This document shows, in pieces, positions 17,262 to 24,783 of a DNA stretch of 64,000 bases; position 1 is the stretch's first letter, and the number at the start of each line of letters is the position of its first letter. The stretch is from Actinomadura nitritigenes. GTDB lineage: Bacteria > Actinomycetota > Actinomycetes > Streptosporangiales > Streptosporangiaceae. The notes below the pieces were generated by a model that ran no database searches, was not told where the DNA came from, and saw only the letters and a program-made list of their open reading frames with translations. Where the stretch lies: the NCBI RefSeq assembly GCF_017573545.1, contig NZ_JAGEOK010000014.1, positions 212,956 to 276,955 of the forward strand. Direction: 5' to 3'. Position numbers and translations under genes: made by a program.

Positions 17262-17960
17262 ATGAAGATAGAGGGCAGTACGGCGTTCGTGACGGGCGCC
17301 AACCGCGGGTTGGGCCGGCGTTTCGCCGAGCAGCTCGTGGCGCGGGGGGCCACCGTCTACGGCGGTGTCCGCAACGTGGCGTCACTCGATCTCCCGGGCG
17401 TGACCCCCGTCCGCATCGACGTGACGGACGAGGCCTCGGTGGCGGCCGCGTCGGAAGCCGTGCCGGAGGTGTCGCTCCTCATCAACAATGCGGGTTCCTA
17501 CACCGGGGCCTCGGTGTCCGACGGGTCCATGGACGACATCCGCCTGGAAATGGAGACCCACTACTTCGGCACCCTGGCGGTGAGCCGCGCGTTCGCCCCG
17601 CACCTGGCCGCCGCCGGAGGCGGTGCCATGCTCAACGTCCTGTCGGTGCTGTCGTGGCTGACCTTCCCCGGTTACAGCGGCTACGCGGCGGCGAAGGCGG
17701 CCCAGTGGTCGCTGACCAATGCCCTGAGGCTGGAGCTCGCGGCGCAGGGCACGCAGGTCACCGGATTGCACGTCGGCTACCTGGACACCGACATGGTCGC
17801 GTCCGTCGACGCCCCCAAGAGCGATCCGGCGGTGATCGCCGCGCTCGCGCTCGACGCCCTCGAGCAGGGCGTTGTGGAGATCCTCGCCGACCAGGACGCG
17901 CAGCGGACCCAGGCCGACCTCGCGGGCGGCGTCGCGAAGCTGTTCCCGGCCATCGCCTGA
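17262..17960 (+). CDS. Short-chain dehydrogenase/reductase (SDR)
   Basis: A 232-residue classical SDR. The start at 17262 is set by the perfect AAGGAGG 4 nt upstream; an in-frame ATG at 17226 has no such site. TGANRGLG is the cofactor loop, NNAG is intact, and YAAAK is the catalytic YxxxK after a conserved Ser. It is third in the NmrA-hydrolase-SDR cluster. The likely role is reduction or oxidation of a small carbonyl or alcohol substrate processed by the cluster. Confidence 0.87.
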   Translation: MKIEGSTAFVTGANRGLGRRFAEQLVARGATVYGGVRNVASLDLPGVTPVRIDVTDEASVAAASEAVPEVSLLINNAGSYTGASVSDGSMDDIRLEMETHYFGTLAVSRAFAPHLAAAGGGAMLNVLSVLSWLTFPGYSGYAAAKAAQWSLTNALRLELAAQGTQVTGLHVGYLDTDMVASVDAPKSDPAVIAALALDALEQGVVEILADQDAQRTQADLAGGVAKLFPAIA

Positions 17961-18029
17961 GCGGCCTGTGCCGGCCGTGCACGGTGCTCCATCGGCATGG
18001 CCGGTTCGGGGCCGGCGGGCGTCCGTCCG

Positions 18030-18060
18030 CCTTCGGGCCTCCGCTGTCGGAGCCCGAAGG
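18030..18060 (+). terminator. Strong hairpin between SDR gene and MFS leader
   Basis: CCTTCGGGCCTCCG pairs with CGGAGCCCGAAGG around CTGT, 13 bp with one bulged C. It lies 70 bp after the SDR stop and 20 bp before the short ORF that leads into the MFS gene. It could end the SDR transcript or act as an attenuator for the exporter. Confidence 0.5.
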
Positions 18061-18079
18061 AGCCCGAGGAAGGAAGTGC

Positions 18080-18115
18080 ATGACGTCGGGGATCGATGAC
18101 GAGCGAGCGCGGTGA
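18080..18115 (+). CDS. 11-codon ORF coupled to MFS gene
   Basis: ATG followed by TSGIDDERAR and TGA. An AGGAAGGAAG ribosome site ends 2 nt upstream, and the stop codon overlaps the MFS start (GTGATG). Such tiny ORFs in front of exporters can act as leader peptides or simply couple translation. Existence as a translated unit is supported only by the ribosome site and the overlap. Confidence 0.35.
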   Translation: MTSGIDDERAR

Positions 18116-19335
18116 TGTCGGGACACCGCCCGCCTGACGGTGACGCCGCCGGATACCGCGCCGTGTTCGCGGTCCAGGAGTTCCGAGCGGTGTTCGCGGC
18201 GCACGTCCTCTCCGTCCTCGGCGGTGTCTTCGCCGAGGTCTCGCTGGCGGTACTCGTCTTCCGACAGACCGGATCGGCGCTGCTGACGGCCCTGATCTTC
18301 GCTCTCGGGTTCCTGCCCTACGCCGTCAGCGGGGTGCTGCTCTCCGGTCTCGCCGACCGCTGCCGCCCCCGCGGCCTGCTGGTCGGCTGCGACCTGCTGT
18401 CGGCGGCCTGCATGGCCTTGATGGCCGTACCGGCGGCACCGCTCGCCGCGCTCTTCGTCCTCCGGTGCGCCGTCTCGATGATCGCGCCGCTCTTCACCGG
18501 CACCCGGGCGGCGAGCCTGGCGGACATCATGCCGCGGGACCTCTACGTCCTCGGCCGTTCGCTCGTGCGGATCGTCTCGCAGAGCTCCCAGATCGTCGGC
18601 TACGGGCTCGGCGGCCTCGTCCTGGTGTGGCTACCGCCCCGGGCCGCGCTGGCCGCGGCCGCGGTGGCGTTCCTCGGCTCGGCCCTCCTGCTGCGCCTCG
18701 GCACCCGCGAGCGGCCCGCCCGCGTTTCGGGCGGGGGCGCGATCACGGTCCGGACGATGGCCTCGGCGGGGCGGCTGCTGGGCGAACCCCGCATCCGGGC
18801 CCTGCTGCTGATGTGGTGGATCCCGCCGATGTTCTTCGTCGTCGCCGAAGGCGTCGCGGCGCCCCTCACGGACGCCGCCGGGGTGGGCACGGCCGGATTC
18901 GGCCTGTTCCTCGCCGCGATGCCCGGAGGCACCGTGGTGGGGGAACTGCTGGCCGGCACCCTGCTGGGTGCCGCCGCACGCAACCGCATCACGCTCCCGC
19001 TCGCGGCGGTCGCGCTGCTGCCGATGGTCGCGTTCGGACTCCATCCGTCGCTGCCCGTCGGCACGACGCTCATGCTGCTCACCGGGCTGTGCGCCGCCTA
19101 CACGCTCGGCATGGACCAGTGGTTCGTGGACGCGGTGCCGGAGGACAAGCGCGGCCGGGCCATGTCGCTGCTGGGCGCGGGGCTGATGACGCTTCAGGGC
19201 CTCGGGATGGCGGTCGGCGGTGCGCTCGCCGGTGCCGTTCCGCCGGGGGCGGTCATCTGCGGGTCCGGAACCATCGGCACGTTGAGCGTGCTCGGCGTGC
19301 TGCTGACGGTCCGAAAGACCGGCGAAAGGAGGTGA
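18115..19335 (+). CDS. MFS transporter (DHA3/MefA-like)
   Basis: About 406 residues, 12 predicted membrane helices. The early FAEVSLAVLVFRQTGSALLTAL and LSGLADRCRPRGLLVGCDLL (motif A position) match the DHA3 macrolide-exporter-like branch of the MFS. The middle loop is short. GTG at 18112 or ATG at 18115 both serve as start. It may export a product of the preceding enzymes or protect against a drug; neither can be decided. A full-strength Shine-Dalgarno overlaps its stop codon and serves a 13-codon ORF. Confidence 0.85.
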   Translation: MSGHRPPDGDAAGYRAVFAVQEFRAVFAAHVLSVLGGVFAEVSLAVLVFRQTGSALLTALIFALGFLPYAVSGVLLSGLADRCRPRGLLVGCDLLSAACMALMAVPAAPLAALFVLRCAVSMIAPLFTGTRAASLADIMPRDLYVLGRSLVRIVSQSSQIVGYGLGGLVLVWLPPRAALAAAAVAFLGSALLLRLGTRERPARVSGGGAITVRTMASAGRLLGEPRIRALLLMWWIPPMFFVVAEGVAAPLTDAAGVGTAGFGLFLAAMPGGTVVGELLAGTLLGAAARNRITLPLAAVALLPMVAFGLHPSLPVGTTLMLLTGLCAAYTLGMDQWFVDAVPEDKRGRAMSLLGAGLMTLQGLGMAVGGALAGAVPPGAVICGSGTIGTLSVLGVLLTVRKTGERR

Positions 19336-19341
19336 GACGAC

Positions 19342-19383
19342 ATGGCGAACACATCGCGCAAGCGGAACTGGCTGCCCAGCTGA
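19342..19383 (+). CDS. 13-residue ORF with perfect Shine-Dalgarno
   Basis: ATG then ANTSRKRNWLPS and TGA. AAAGGAGGTGA, which matches the anti-Shine-Dalgarno over ten bases, ends 6 nt before the ATG and contains the MFS stop codon. A terminator hairpin follows 57 nt later. The peptide is basic with a single Trp near the C-terminus. It is the last cistron of the MFS operon if translated. I do not recognise it; it could be a regulatory or secreted peptide, or a chance frame behind a fortuitous site. Confidence 0.4.
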   Translation: MANTSRKRNWLPS

Positions 19384-19439
19384 GGGTAGCCATGGGGCAT
19401 GACGGGATCCCGCGGAACGGGCGGGCCCGTTGACGGCGA

Positions 19440-19469
19440 CGAGGTGGCGGGGCTCGCCCCGCCACCTCG
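19440..19469. terminator. 13-bp stem terminator
   Basis: CGAGGTGGCGGGG / CCCCGCCACCTCG with loop CTCG, perfect. It sits between the MFS/short-ORF unit and the convergent HxlR gene, ending both transcripts. Confidence 0.8.
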
Positions 19470-19512
19470 TTCCGGCGGCGCGGGACGCGGGGACGGCTGG
19501 TCCACGCGGGCG

Positions 19513-20130
19513 TCAGCCGGCCTGCGCGGGGCCGGTGAGGGCGGTGACGTCGCCGGTGAACACGGCGTCGGCCTCGTCGGGGGCCAAGCGTCCCGACAGC
19601 AGGCCGAGAATGGTCGGCGGGTCCGCGGCGACGACGAGGTCGGCGTCCTGCGCGGTGCCCACCCGGGCCTGCACGCGGCCCTTGCCGGTGCGCACGACCA
19701 CGGGCTCGTCGCCGGTCTCCAGCTGGATCGTGCGCTCGGCGCCGTCCGCCGGAGGCTGGTGGACGACCTCGGCGGCCAGCACGAGCCATTTCGACCGGAA
19801 GGTGTCGCCCTCCGGCGGGCGGACCATCAGAGGCGCGCCCCAGCGGGCCAGTTCCCGCAGCGCGGGCTCCAGTTCCCGGCCGCGTTCGGTGAGCCGGTAG
19901 ACGGTGGTGGCGATCGGCGGCGGCTCCTTCCCGGCGGCCACCACTCCCGCGTCGGTGAGCTGGCGCAGCCGGTCGGCCAGCAGGTTGGAGGCGATGCCGG
20001 GCAGCCCGTCGCGGAGGTCGGTGTAGCGGCAGGGTCTGATCAGCAGTTCCCGGACGATGAGCAGCGACCACCTGTCTCCGATCACGTCCAGCCCGCGTGC
20101 CAGCGCGCAGTACTCGCCATAGGACTTCAC
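19513..20130 (-). CDS. HxlR regulator with C-terminal SCP2-like domain
   Basis: A 205-residue protein starting at GTG. Residues 1-95 form a winged helix of the HxlR type: CALARGLDVIGDRWSLLIVRELLI, then RYTDLRDGLPGIASNLLADRL, then YRLTERGRELEPAL. The rest (VQARVGTAQDADLVVAADPPTILGLLSGRL) resembles an SCP2 sterol-carrier-like fold that may bind a hydrophobic effector. HxlR proteins usually use an early Cys to sense electrophiles; here it is C8 in GEYCALARG. It is divergent from the EmrB-type exporter and is likely its repressor. Confidence 0.85.
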   Translation of the reverse strand: MKSYGEYCALARGLDVIGDRWSLLIVRELLIRPCRYTDLRDGLPGIASNLLADRLRQLTDAGVVAAGKEPPPIATTVYRLTERGRELEPALRELARWGAPLMVRPPEGDTFRSKWLVLAAEVVHQPPADGAERTIQLETGDEPVVVRTGKGRVQARVGTAQDADLVVAADPPTILGLLSGRLAPDEADAVFTGDVTALTGPAQAG

Positions 20131-20173
20131 GAACGCGATCCTAACATCGACGATTGACTTACTATTCTATTCA

Positions 20174-20188
20174 CTTTAGTTTCTAAAG
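20174..20188. promoter_or_regulatory. CTTTAG-TTT-CTAAAG palindrome before exporter start
   Basis: A perfect 6-bp inverted repeat one base before the MFS ATG at 20190, within an unusually AT-rich 40-bp stretch that also holds TTACTATTC. The position overlaps the expected -10/start of a leaderless transcript, so HxlR binding here would block expression. The link is inferred. Confidence 0.45.
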
Positions 20189-20189
20189 C

Positions 20190-21734
20190 ATGATCCGCTC
20201 GTCTCGCGGTCCCGCGCTCGCGACCCTCTGCCTGGCGTCCCTCCTGATCAACCTGGACACGACGATCGTCAACGTCACCCTGCCCAGCCTCGTCCGGCAG
20301 CTGGACGCCTCGACCACCGAGCTGCAATGGGTGGTGGACGCCTACAACCTGGTGTTCGCCGCGTGCGTCCTCGCGGCCGGCAGCCTCGGCGACCGGCTGG
20401 GACGCCGCAACGCGCTGCTCGCCGGGCTCGGCGTCTTCGGCCTGGGAAGCCTGGCCGGATCGTTCGGCGACACGACCGGCCAGCTGATCGCCGCCCGCGC
20501 AGTGATGGGCCTGGGCGCCGCGATCATCTTCCCGGCCACCCTGTCGGCGATCTCCAACCTGTTCCCCGGACGCCGCGAACGGGCCAAAGCCATCGGCCTG
20601 TGGGGCGCCACCACCGGCGCCGGCATCGCCCTCGGGCCCATCGTCGGCGGCCGGTTGCTCGAGTGGTTCTGGTGGGGCAGCGTCTTCGTCGCCATGGTGC
20701 CCGTCGCCGCCACCGTCCTGGTCCTGACCGTCCTGTTCGTCCCCGACTCCCGCGACCGGTCCACCCCGCCCCCGGACTGGATCGGACTGGTCCTGTCCAC
20801 GGCCGGAATGGCCGCCCTGGTCTTCGCCATCATCCAGGCGTCCGAATGGGGATGGCGCTCGGGACGCGTCGCCGCCGGGATCTGCGCAGGGGTCGCCCTG
20901 CTCGCGGTGTTCCTGTTCGCCGAGCGCCGCTCCGCCCATCCCATGATCGACATCGCCCTGTTCCGCAACCCGCGCTTCACCGCCGCAAGCGCCGCGGTGA
21001 CCGTGGCGTTCTTCGCGCTGTCGGGCTTCATCTTCCTGATCACCCAGTACTTCCAGCTCGTCAAGGGCTACGCCCCGCTGGAGACCGGGGTCCGCCTGCT
21101 GCCCGTCGCGCTGTCGGTCGCGGCCGGCTCGGTGCTCGGCGCGCGGCTCACCGTCCGGGCGGGCAACAAGGCGGTCGTCACCGCCGGCCTGCTCCTGCTG
21201 GCCACCGCGTTCCTGTGGATCTCCACCGCGTCCGCCGGCACCGCCTACCCGCAGCTCGCAATCCAGATGGTCGTCCTCGGGGCCGGCATGGGCCTGACCA
21301 GCGCCCCGGCGACGGAAGCGATCATGGGTGCGGTATCGCCGGACAAGGCCGGCGTCGGGTCCGCCGTCAACGACGCGACGCGCCTGCTCGGCGGAACCCT
21401 CGGCGTCGCCGTCATCGGCAGCATCGCCGCCTCGCTCTACCTCGACCGCCTGCACGCCACCGCTCCGGCGGGTCTCCCCACCCCGGCCGCCCGCGCCGCG
21501 GACGACTCGCTCGGCGGCGCGCTCCAGGTCGCGTCACGGCTCCCGGCCGGGCAGGCCGGCCACCTCCGCTCGGCCGCCGTGGACGCCTTCCTGCACGGTT
21601 TCCACTACGGCTGCCTGACCGCGGCAGCGCTCGTCACCGCGGGCGCCGTGCTCGCCGTGCTGTTCCTTCCCGTCCATCCCGCCGTGCCGCGCTCCGCCGA
21701 GAGCGAGACCCTTCCCGACCCCGTCGGCATGTGA
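20190..21734 (+). CDS. MFS drug-efflux transporter, DHA2 (EmrB/QacA) family
   Basis: A 514-residue, 14-helix exporter. NLDTTIVNVTLPSLVRQL is motif D1. GSLGDRLGRRNALLAG is motif A. AARAVMGLGAAIIFPATLS is the motif B/C region. The ATG has no Shine-Dalgarno, suggesting a leaderless mRNA. It is flanked on both sides by HxlR regulators transcribed away from or toward it. Together they look like an inducible efflux module for a quinone- or drug-like compound. About 50% of its neighbours in this region are also exporters or oxidoreductases. Confidence 0.9.
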   Translation: MIRSSRGPALATLCLASLLINLDTTIVNVTLPSLVRQLDASTTELQWVVDAYNLVFAACVLAAGSLGDRLGRRNALLAGLGVFGLGSLAGSFGDTTGQLIAARAVMGLGAAIIFPATLSAISNLFPGRRERAKAIGLWGATTGAGIALGPIVGGRLLEWFWWGSVFVAMVPVAATVLVLTVLFVPDSRDRSTPPPDWIGLVLSTAGMAALVFAIIQASEWGWRSGRVAAGICAGVALLAVFLFAERRSAHPMIDIALFRNPRFTAASAAVTVAFFALSGFIFLITQYFQLVKGYAPLETGVRLLPVALSVAAGSVLGARLTVRAGNKAVVTAGLLLLATAFLWISTASAGTAYPQLAIQMVVLGAGMGLTSAPATEAIMGAVSPDKAGVGSAVNDATRLLGGTLGVAVIGSIAASLYLDRLHATAPAGLPTPAARAADDSLGGALQVASRLPAGQAGHLRSAAVDAFLHGFHYGCLTAAALVTAGAVLAVLFLPVHPAVPRSAESETLPDPVGM

Positions 21735-21764
21735 CGGGCGTCCGGCCCCGGCGCGCGCGGCCGG

Positions 21765-22439
21765 TCACGGAGCGGGCGCGACCTCGGGACGGGTGAGAGC
21801 GGCGAGGAGGCGTTCGAAAGCCTCCCGGTCACCGCCGACGGTCACCTGGCCCGCGCTCAGGGCCTCCGCCAGGTTCCGTTTCCTGGTCATGAGGGACGCG
21901 AACGTCCTGGCGTCGGTGTCGATCGTGGCGTCGGGACGGGCGTTGTCCCCGCGTTCGATGTCGATGCCGCCGGCGTCGAGGCGGACGACGAAATGGTCCT
22001 CGCCGAAGCGGATCGCGAAGGTGCCGGCGAGGTCGTCGCCGGCCGGGGGAGTGAAGTCGTCGCGCAGCGCCAGCATGACCGCGTCGCTGCTGATGTGGGC
22101 CTCCAGATCGCGGAACGGGGAGCGGCGCCCCCAGCGGCCGAGCTCGACCAGGACCGGCTCGAGCTCCCGGCCCCAGTCGGTCAGCTCGTACACCCACGAC
22201 GCGCTCGGTGGAGCGAGCTTTCGCCTGCGGAGCAGCCCGAGCCCTTCCAGCTCGCGAAGGCGGCGCGACAGCCGGTTGGGGCCGGCGTTGGGCAGCCCGG
22301 CCCGCAGGTCGGTGAACCGCTTGGGCCCGAACAGCAGCTCGCGGATGATCAGCAGAGCCCAACGCTCACCGATGAGGTCCAAGGCGTGCGCCGTCGCGCA
22401 GGCCTCTCCATAGGTGCGAGTGCTCTCCACGCCTGGCAT
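21765..22439 (-). CDS. HxlR regulator with C-terminal SCP2-like domain
   Basis: 224 residues. The winged-helix part includes CATAHALDLIGERWALLIIREL, KRFTDLRAGLPNAGPNRLSRR, and a wing YELTDWGRELEPVLVELGRW. The C-terminal part (DARTFASLMTRKRNLAEALSAGQVTVGGD) is SCP2-like. It is a paralogue of the regulator at 19.5-20.1 kb with the same two-domain plan and a Cys near residue 13. It converges on the MFS exporter and is followed upstream by decayed genes, so its own target may have been lost. Confidence 0.85.
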   Translation of the reverse strand: MPGVESTRTYGEACATAHALDLIGERWALLIIRELLFGPKRFTDLRAGLPNAGPNRLSRRLRELEGLGLLRRRKLAPPSASWVYELTDWGRELEPVLVELGRWGRRSPFRDLEAHISSDAVMLALRDDFTPPAGDDLAGTFAIRFGEDHFVVRLDAGGIDIERGDNARPDATIDTDARTFASLMTRKRNLAEALSAGQVTVGGDREAFERLLAALTRPEVAPAP

Positions 22440-22538
22440 GTTAACCGGTGAGGTTCGGCAGCGGTTCCAACAGGTTCCCCTGCCGTACTCGCGACTGCCT
22501 TGGCGGAACCGGCCCGTGCGGCGGCGCGTGCCCGCCGA

Positions 22539-22764
22539 TCATGACCACCTCCGCGCGCGTCGGTCGGCGGTGACCAGCCTGGCGAGGCCCGCGACGATGA
22601 GGGCGAGTGCCGCCAGGCAGCCGGCGGTGAGCGGGGGCGCGGTTCACGACCACCCCGAGCGTGATGGCAGCCGACGGGGCCCACACCGGCGAAGACGGCG
22701 TAGGCGGTGCCCCGGGATGGTGCGCATGGCGATGGTGAGGGGGTAGACCGCGGCCGCGGCCAGG
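22539..22764 (-). pseudogene. SMR-family multidrug efflux remnant
   Basis: Reading on the minus strand through three frames gives pieces of one small multidrug resistance protein. They are LAAAAVYPLTIAMRTIP (helix 3 start), GTAYAVFAGVGPVG (the diagnostic SMR motif), AITLGVVVN, and LTAGCLAALALIVAGLARLV (helix 4) before a stop at 22539. At least three frameshifts separate them, and the N-terminal half including the essential Glu14 region is missing. The gene is clearly dead. Confidence 0.7.
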
Positions 22765-22930
22765 CTAGCCGTGCGGGGAGATCCGCAGGGCACTGCTTCG
22801 GGCGCCGACGACGAACCCGCGGGCCCGCAGGTCCTCGCCGAGCCGGGTGGCGTCGTGGCCGGGGAGCGTCGCGCCGACGATCCCCGAGCGGTGCCCGGGG
22901 CCCCGATCGATGATCACTGTGGCGCCCAGC
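22765..22930 (-). pseudogene. C-terminal remnant of a class V aminotransferase-like enzyme
   Basis: The minus-strand frame VIIDRGPGHRSGIV, then LPGHDATRLGEDLRARGFVV, then LRISPHG and a stop. The pattern (RSGIV...L..RG.VV..R...LR.SPH) matches the last part of PLP-dependent class V-fold aminotransferases or cysteine-desulfurase-like proteins. The PLP-binding lysine domain is absent upstream. Only about 50 codons survive, directly abutting the SMR remnant. Confidence 0.5.
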
Positions 22931-23083
22931 AAACACCGGTTACGCCAAGGCCGACGCCTACGGAGGCATCGAGCACGGCGGCAACCGGCGCATCCGCGGC
23001 ATCGCCTCAAGCCACGCGGCAGCTGGACACCGACCGGGCACATCACCCCGCGCACAGCCTGACCGCCCAGCGCTCACGACGCC

Positions 23084-23260
23084 GGCACACCACCGCAAAC
23101 CAGACCCAAGGGCCGAGGCACTCGCCTGCGCGCCTGCCCCTTCGGTCCCGGCAGTCACGGAAGACCGGCCCCGTAACGACGAAGACCCCGGAGCTTGCCG
23201 CTCCGGGGTCTGATTCGTCACCGTGGGGGTGGGACTTTCGTCTGCACCCCTTGAGTGGGC
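23084..23260. repeat. tRNA-flank/terminator module, copy 2
   Basis: Shares CGCGCCTGCCCCTTCGGTCC and the following segments with copy 1 and copy 3. The last 38 bases, 23223-23260, are identical to 34461-34498. There they form the downstream flank and the last four acceptor bases plus discriminator of tRNA-Leu. Here no tRNA follows; identity stops inside the acceptor stem, and another repeat begins two bases later. Confidence 0.75.
23184..23210. terminator. Conserved hairpin of repeat module copy 2
   Basis: GACCCCGGAGC / GCTCCGGGGTC around TTGCC, 11 bp perfect. Same structure as the hairpins at 13395 and 34422. No intact gene is nearby to be terminated. Confidence 0.65.
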
Positions 23261-23261
23261 T

Positions 23262-23340
23262 ACTGACGAAACTCTTTGATCAGCGACAACGCGAAGCCCC
23301 CGCACCACCGGATTCCACGCTAAGCAAGATCATCTTTCAC
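23262..23340. repeat. Dispersed ~79-bp repeat, copy A
   Basis: Starts ACTGACGAAACT and ends AAGCAAGATCATCTTTCAC. A second copy lies at 27655-27730. The ends are nearly identical while the centre has diverged; CCGGATTCCAC is shared. Both copies sit exactly at the edge of a truncated sequence. Possibly a remnant of a mobile-element end; I cannot name it. Confidence 0.55.
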
Positions 23341-23396
23341 TCGATAGCCCTGAGTCGTCTCCGACTGCCTCTCGGACTTGTGACTGTCGCTGCTTA

Positions 23397-24289
23397 GAGG
23401 TCATAACAAAATGTGCATGTAGCGCGACATGTAGTGATGGTCGGGTGTGGTGTGGGCGGGTGCGTAAGGGCGAGCAACCCCCATGGATCGTGCCCGACAG
23501 CCTGTGGGAGCGGATCGAGCCGCTGCTGCCGAAAGTGGAGCGCCGTAAGCGCCATGCCGGGCGTAAGCGGCTGGACGACCGCAAGGTGTTGTGCGGGATC
23601 TTGTTCGTCCTGCACACCGGGATCCGGTGGGAGTACCTGCCCCAAGAGCTGGGGTTCGGGTCGGGCATGACGTGCTGGCGCCGACTGGCCGAATGGCATC
23701 AGGCCGGGGTGTGGGAGCGGCTGCACCGGCTCCTACTGGAGGAGCTGCATGCCGCCGGGCAGCTGGACTGGTCCAGGGCGATGATCGACAGCTCCCACGT
23801 GCGGGCATTGAAAGGTGACCCAAAACCGGGCCGAGCCCGGTCGACCGCGGCCGGCCAGGCTCCAAACACCACCTGCTGACCGACGGCCACGGCACCCCGC
23901 TCGCCCTGTCGTTGACCGGCGGGAACCGCAACGACGTCACTCAGTTGATGTCGCTGCTGGAGGCGGTGCCACCGGTCCGGGGCCGGGTCGGCCGGCCTCG
24001 GCGAAGACCCGGGCGGCTGCTGGCCGACCGCGGCTACGACCACGACAAATACCGGCGGCTGGTCTGGGCCAAGGGCATCAAGCCGGTCATCGCCCGCCGC
24101 GGCGCCCCGCACGGATCCGGGCTGGGCGTCCAACGCTACGTCGTCGAACGGACCATCGGCCTGCTGCACTGGTTCCGCCGTTTACGCATCCGCTGGGAGA
24201 TCCGCGACGACATCCACGAAGCCCTCATGACCCTCGCCGCAGCCATCATCTGCTGGCGACGCCTCGTCCGCTGATTCTGTTACGACCTC
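23397..24289 (+). mobile_element. Complete IS5-family insertion sequence
   Basis: An 893-bp element. Imperfect terminal inverted repeats are GAGGTCATAACAAAAT on the left and ATTCTGTTACGACCTC on the right. It is flanked by the 3-bp direct repeat TTA (23394-23396 and 24290-24292), as expected of IS427-group elements. It encodes one transposase in two overlapping frames. Intact ends, intact catalytic residues and the target duplication indicate a recent, possibly active copy. Confidence 0.9.
23445..24274 (+). CDS. IS5-family transposase in two frames (orfA/orfB)
   Basis: The first frame runs from a GTG at 23445 (or 23460) to TGA at 23879. It contains IVPDSLWERIEPLLPK, GILFVLHTGIRWEYLP and the first catalytic Asp in MIDSSHVRALKG. 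The second frame picks up at PKTGPSPVDRG, then LLADRGYDHDKYRRLVW (second Asp) and VVERTIGLLHWFRRL (Glu), ending at 24274. Reading slips by -1 at CCCAAAA (23819-23825), a canonical slippery heptamer in the correct phase, directly followed by a GC-rich stem. The fused product is the complete DDE transposase. Neighbouring ORFs in other frames are noise. Confidence 0.88.
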
Positions 24290-24321
24290 TTAGGGCAGGG
24301 GCACCCGCATTGTTCGGTCGC

Positions 24322-24783
24322 CTACTCGCTGTTGCGGATCCAGATGTATCGCGAGCAGCCTTTTCCGGTGGCGCACGCGGACAAGCGGATCCCGCTTCCC
24401 TTGCCGCCGTAGGCGTTTACGGACTGGTCTTCGTAGAGGTTGCGAATCCAGGGCCCCCTCCACCTCTGAGGAAAGGGGTTAGCAAGGTGGCCTTTTCGGT
24501 AGTACTTCCACGATCCGGAGCGGGTCCGCAGATAGTTGCTCCAGTTCAGCGCCGCCACGTCGCCGTCCCGATAGCTCCCGTTGTACAGCGTGAATTTGTC
24601 TCCATGCTTCTGGAAACACGCTGTCGCGAAACTGGACGACACGCACTCCGTGCCGGCAGCGGCGGTCGCGCTGTGCGCCTGATGGTTGACCGCCGCCTGC
24701 GAGGGCGCTAGCGGGATCATCAGGGCCGCTCCTGCGACTACCGTGCTTGCCGCCGCTACAGCGATCCGGTGACCTGCGTGCAT
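24322..24783 (-). CDS. Small secreted hypothetical protein
   Basis: 153 residues from the ATG at 24783, chosen because GGAAGGTGGGC lies just upstream and the signal peptide starts here (MHAGHRIAVAAASTVVAGAA, cleavage after SQA). The mature domain of about 115 residues has four to six Cys (ECVSSSFATACFQKHGD, LSACATGKGC) probably in disulfides, and aromatic Trp/Tyr-rich strands (GSWKYYRKGH, RYIWIRN). I do not recognise the fold. It resembles small secreted Cys-rich actinomycete proteins. It lies 30 bp from the IS and converges on it. Confidence 0.65.
   Translation of the reverse strand: MHAGHRIAVAAASTVVAGAALMIPLAPSQAAVNHQAHSATAAAGTECVSSSFATACFQKHGDKFTLYNGSYRDGDVAALNWSNYLRTRSGSWKYYRKGHLANPFPQRWRGPWIRNLYEDQSVNAYGGKGSGIRLSACATGKGCSRYIWIRNSE

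Noticed and set aside
19391..19432. A second 13-codon ORF (MGHDGIPRNGRAR) after the first
   Set aside because: No ribosome site precedes it and it runs into the terminator; likely chance, although the equal length is curious.
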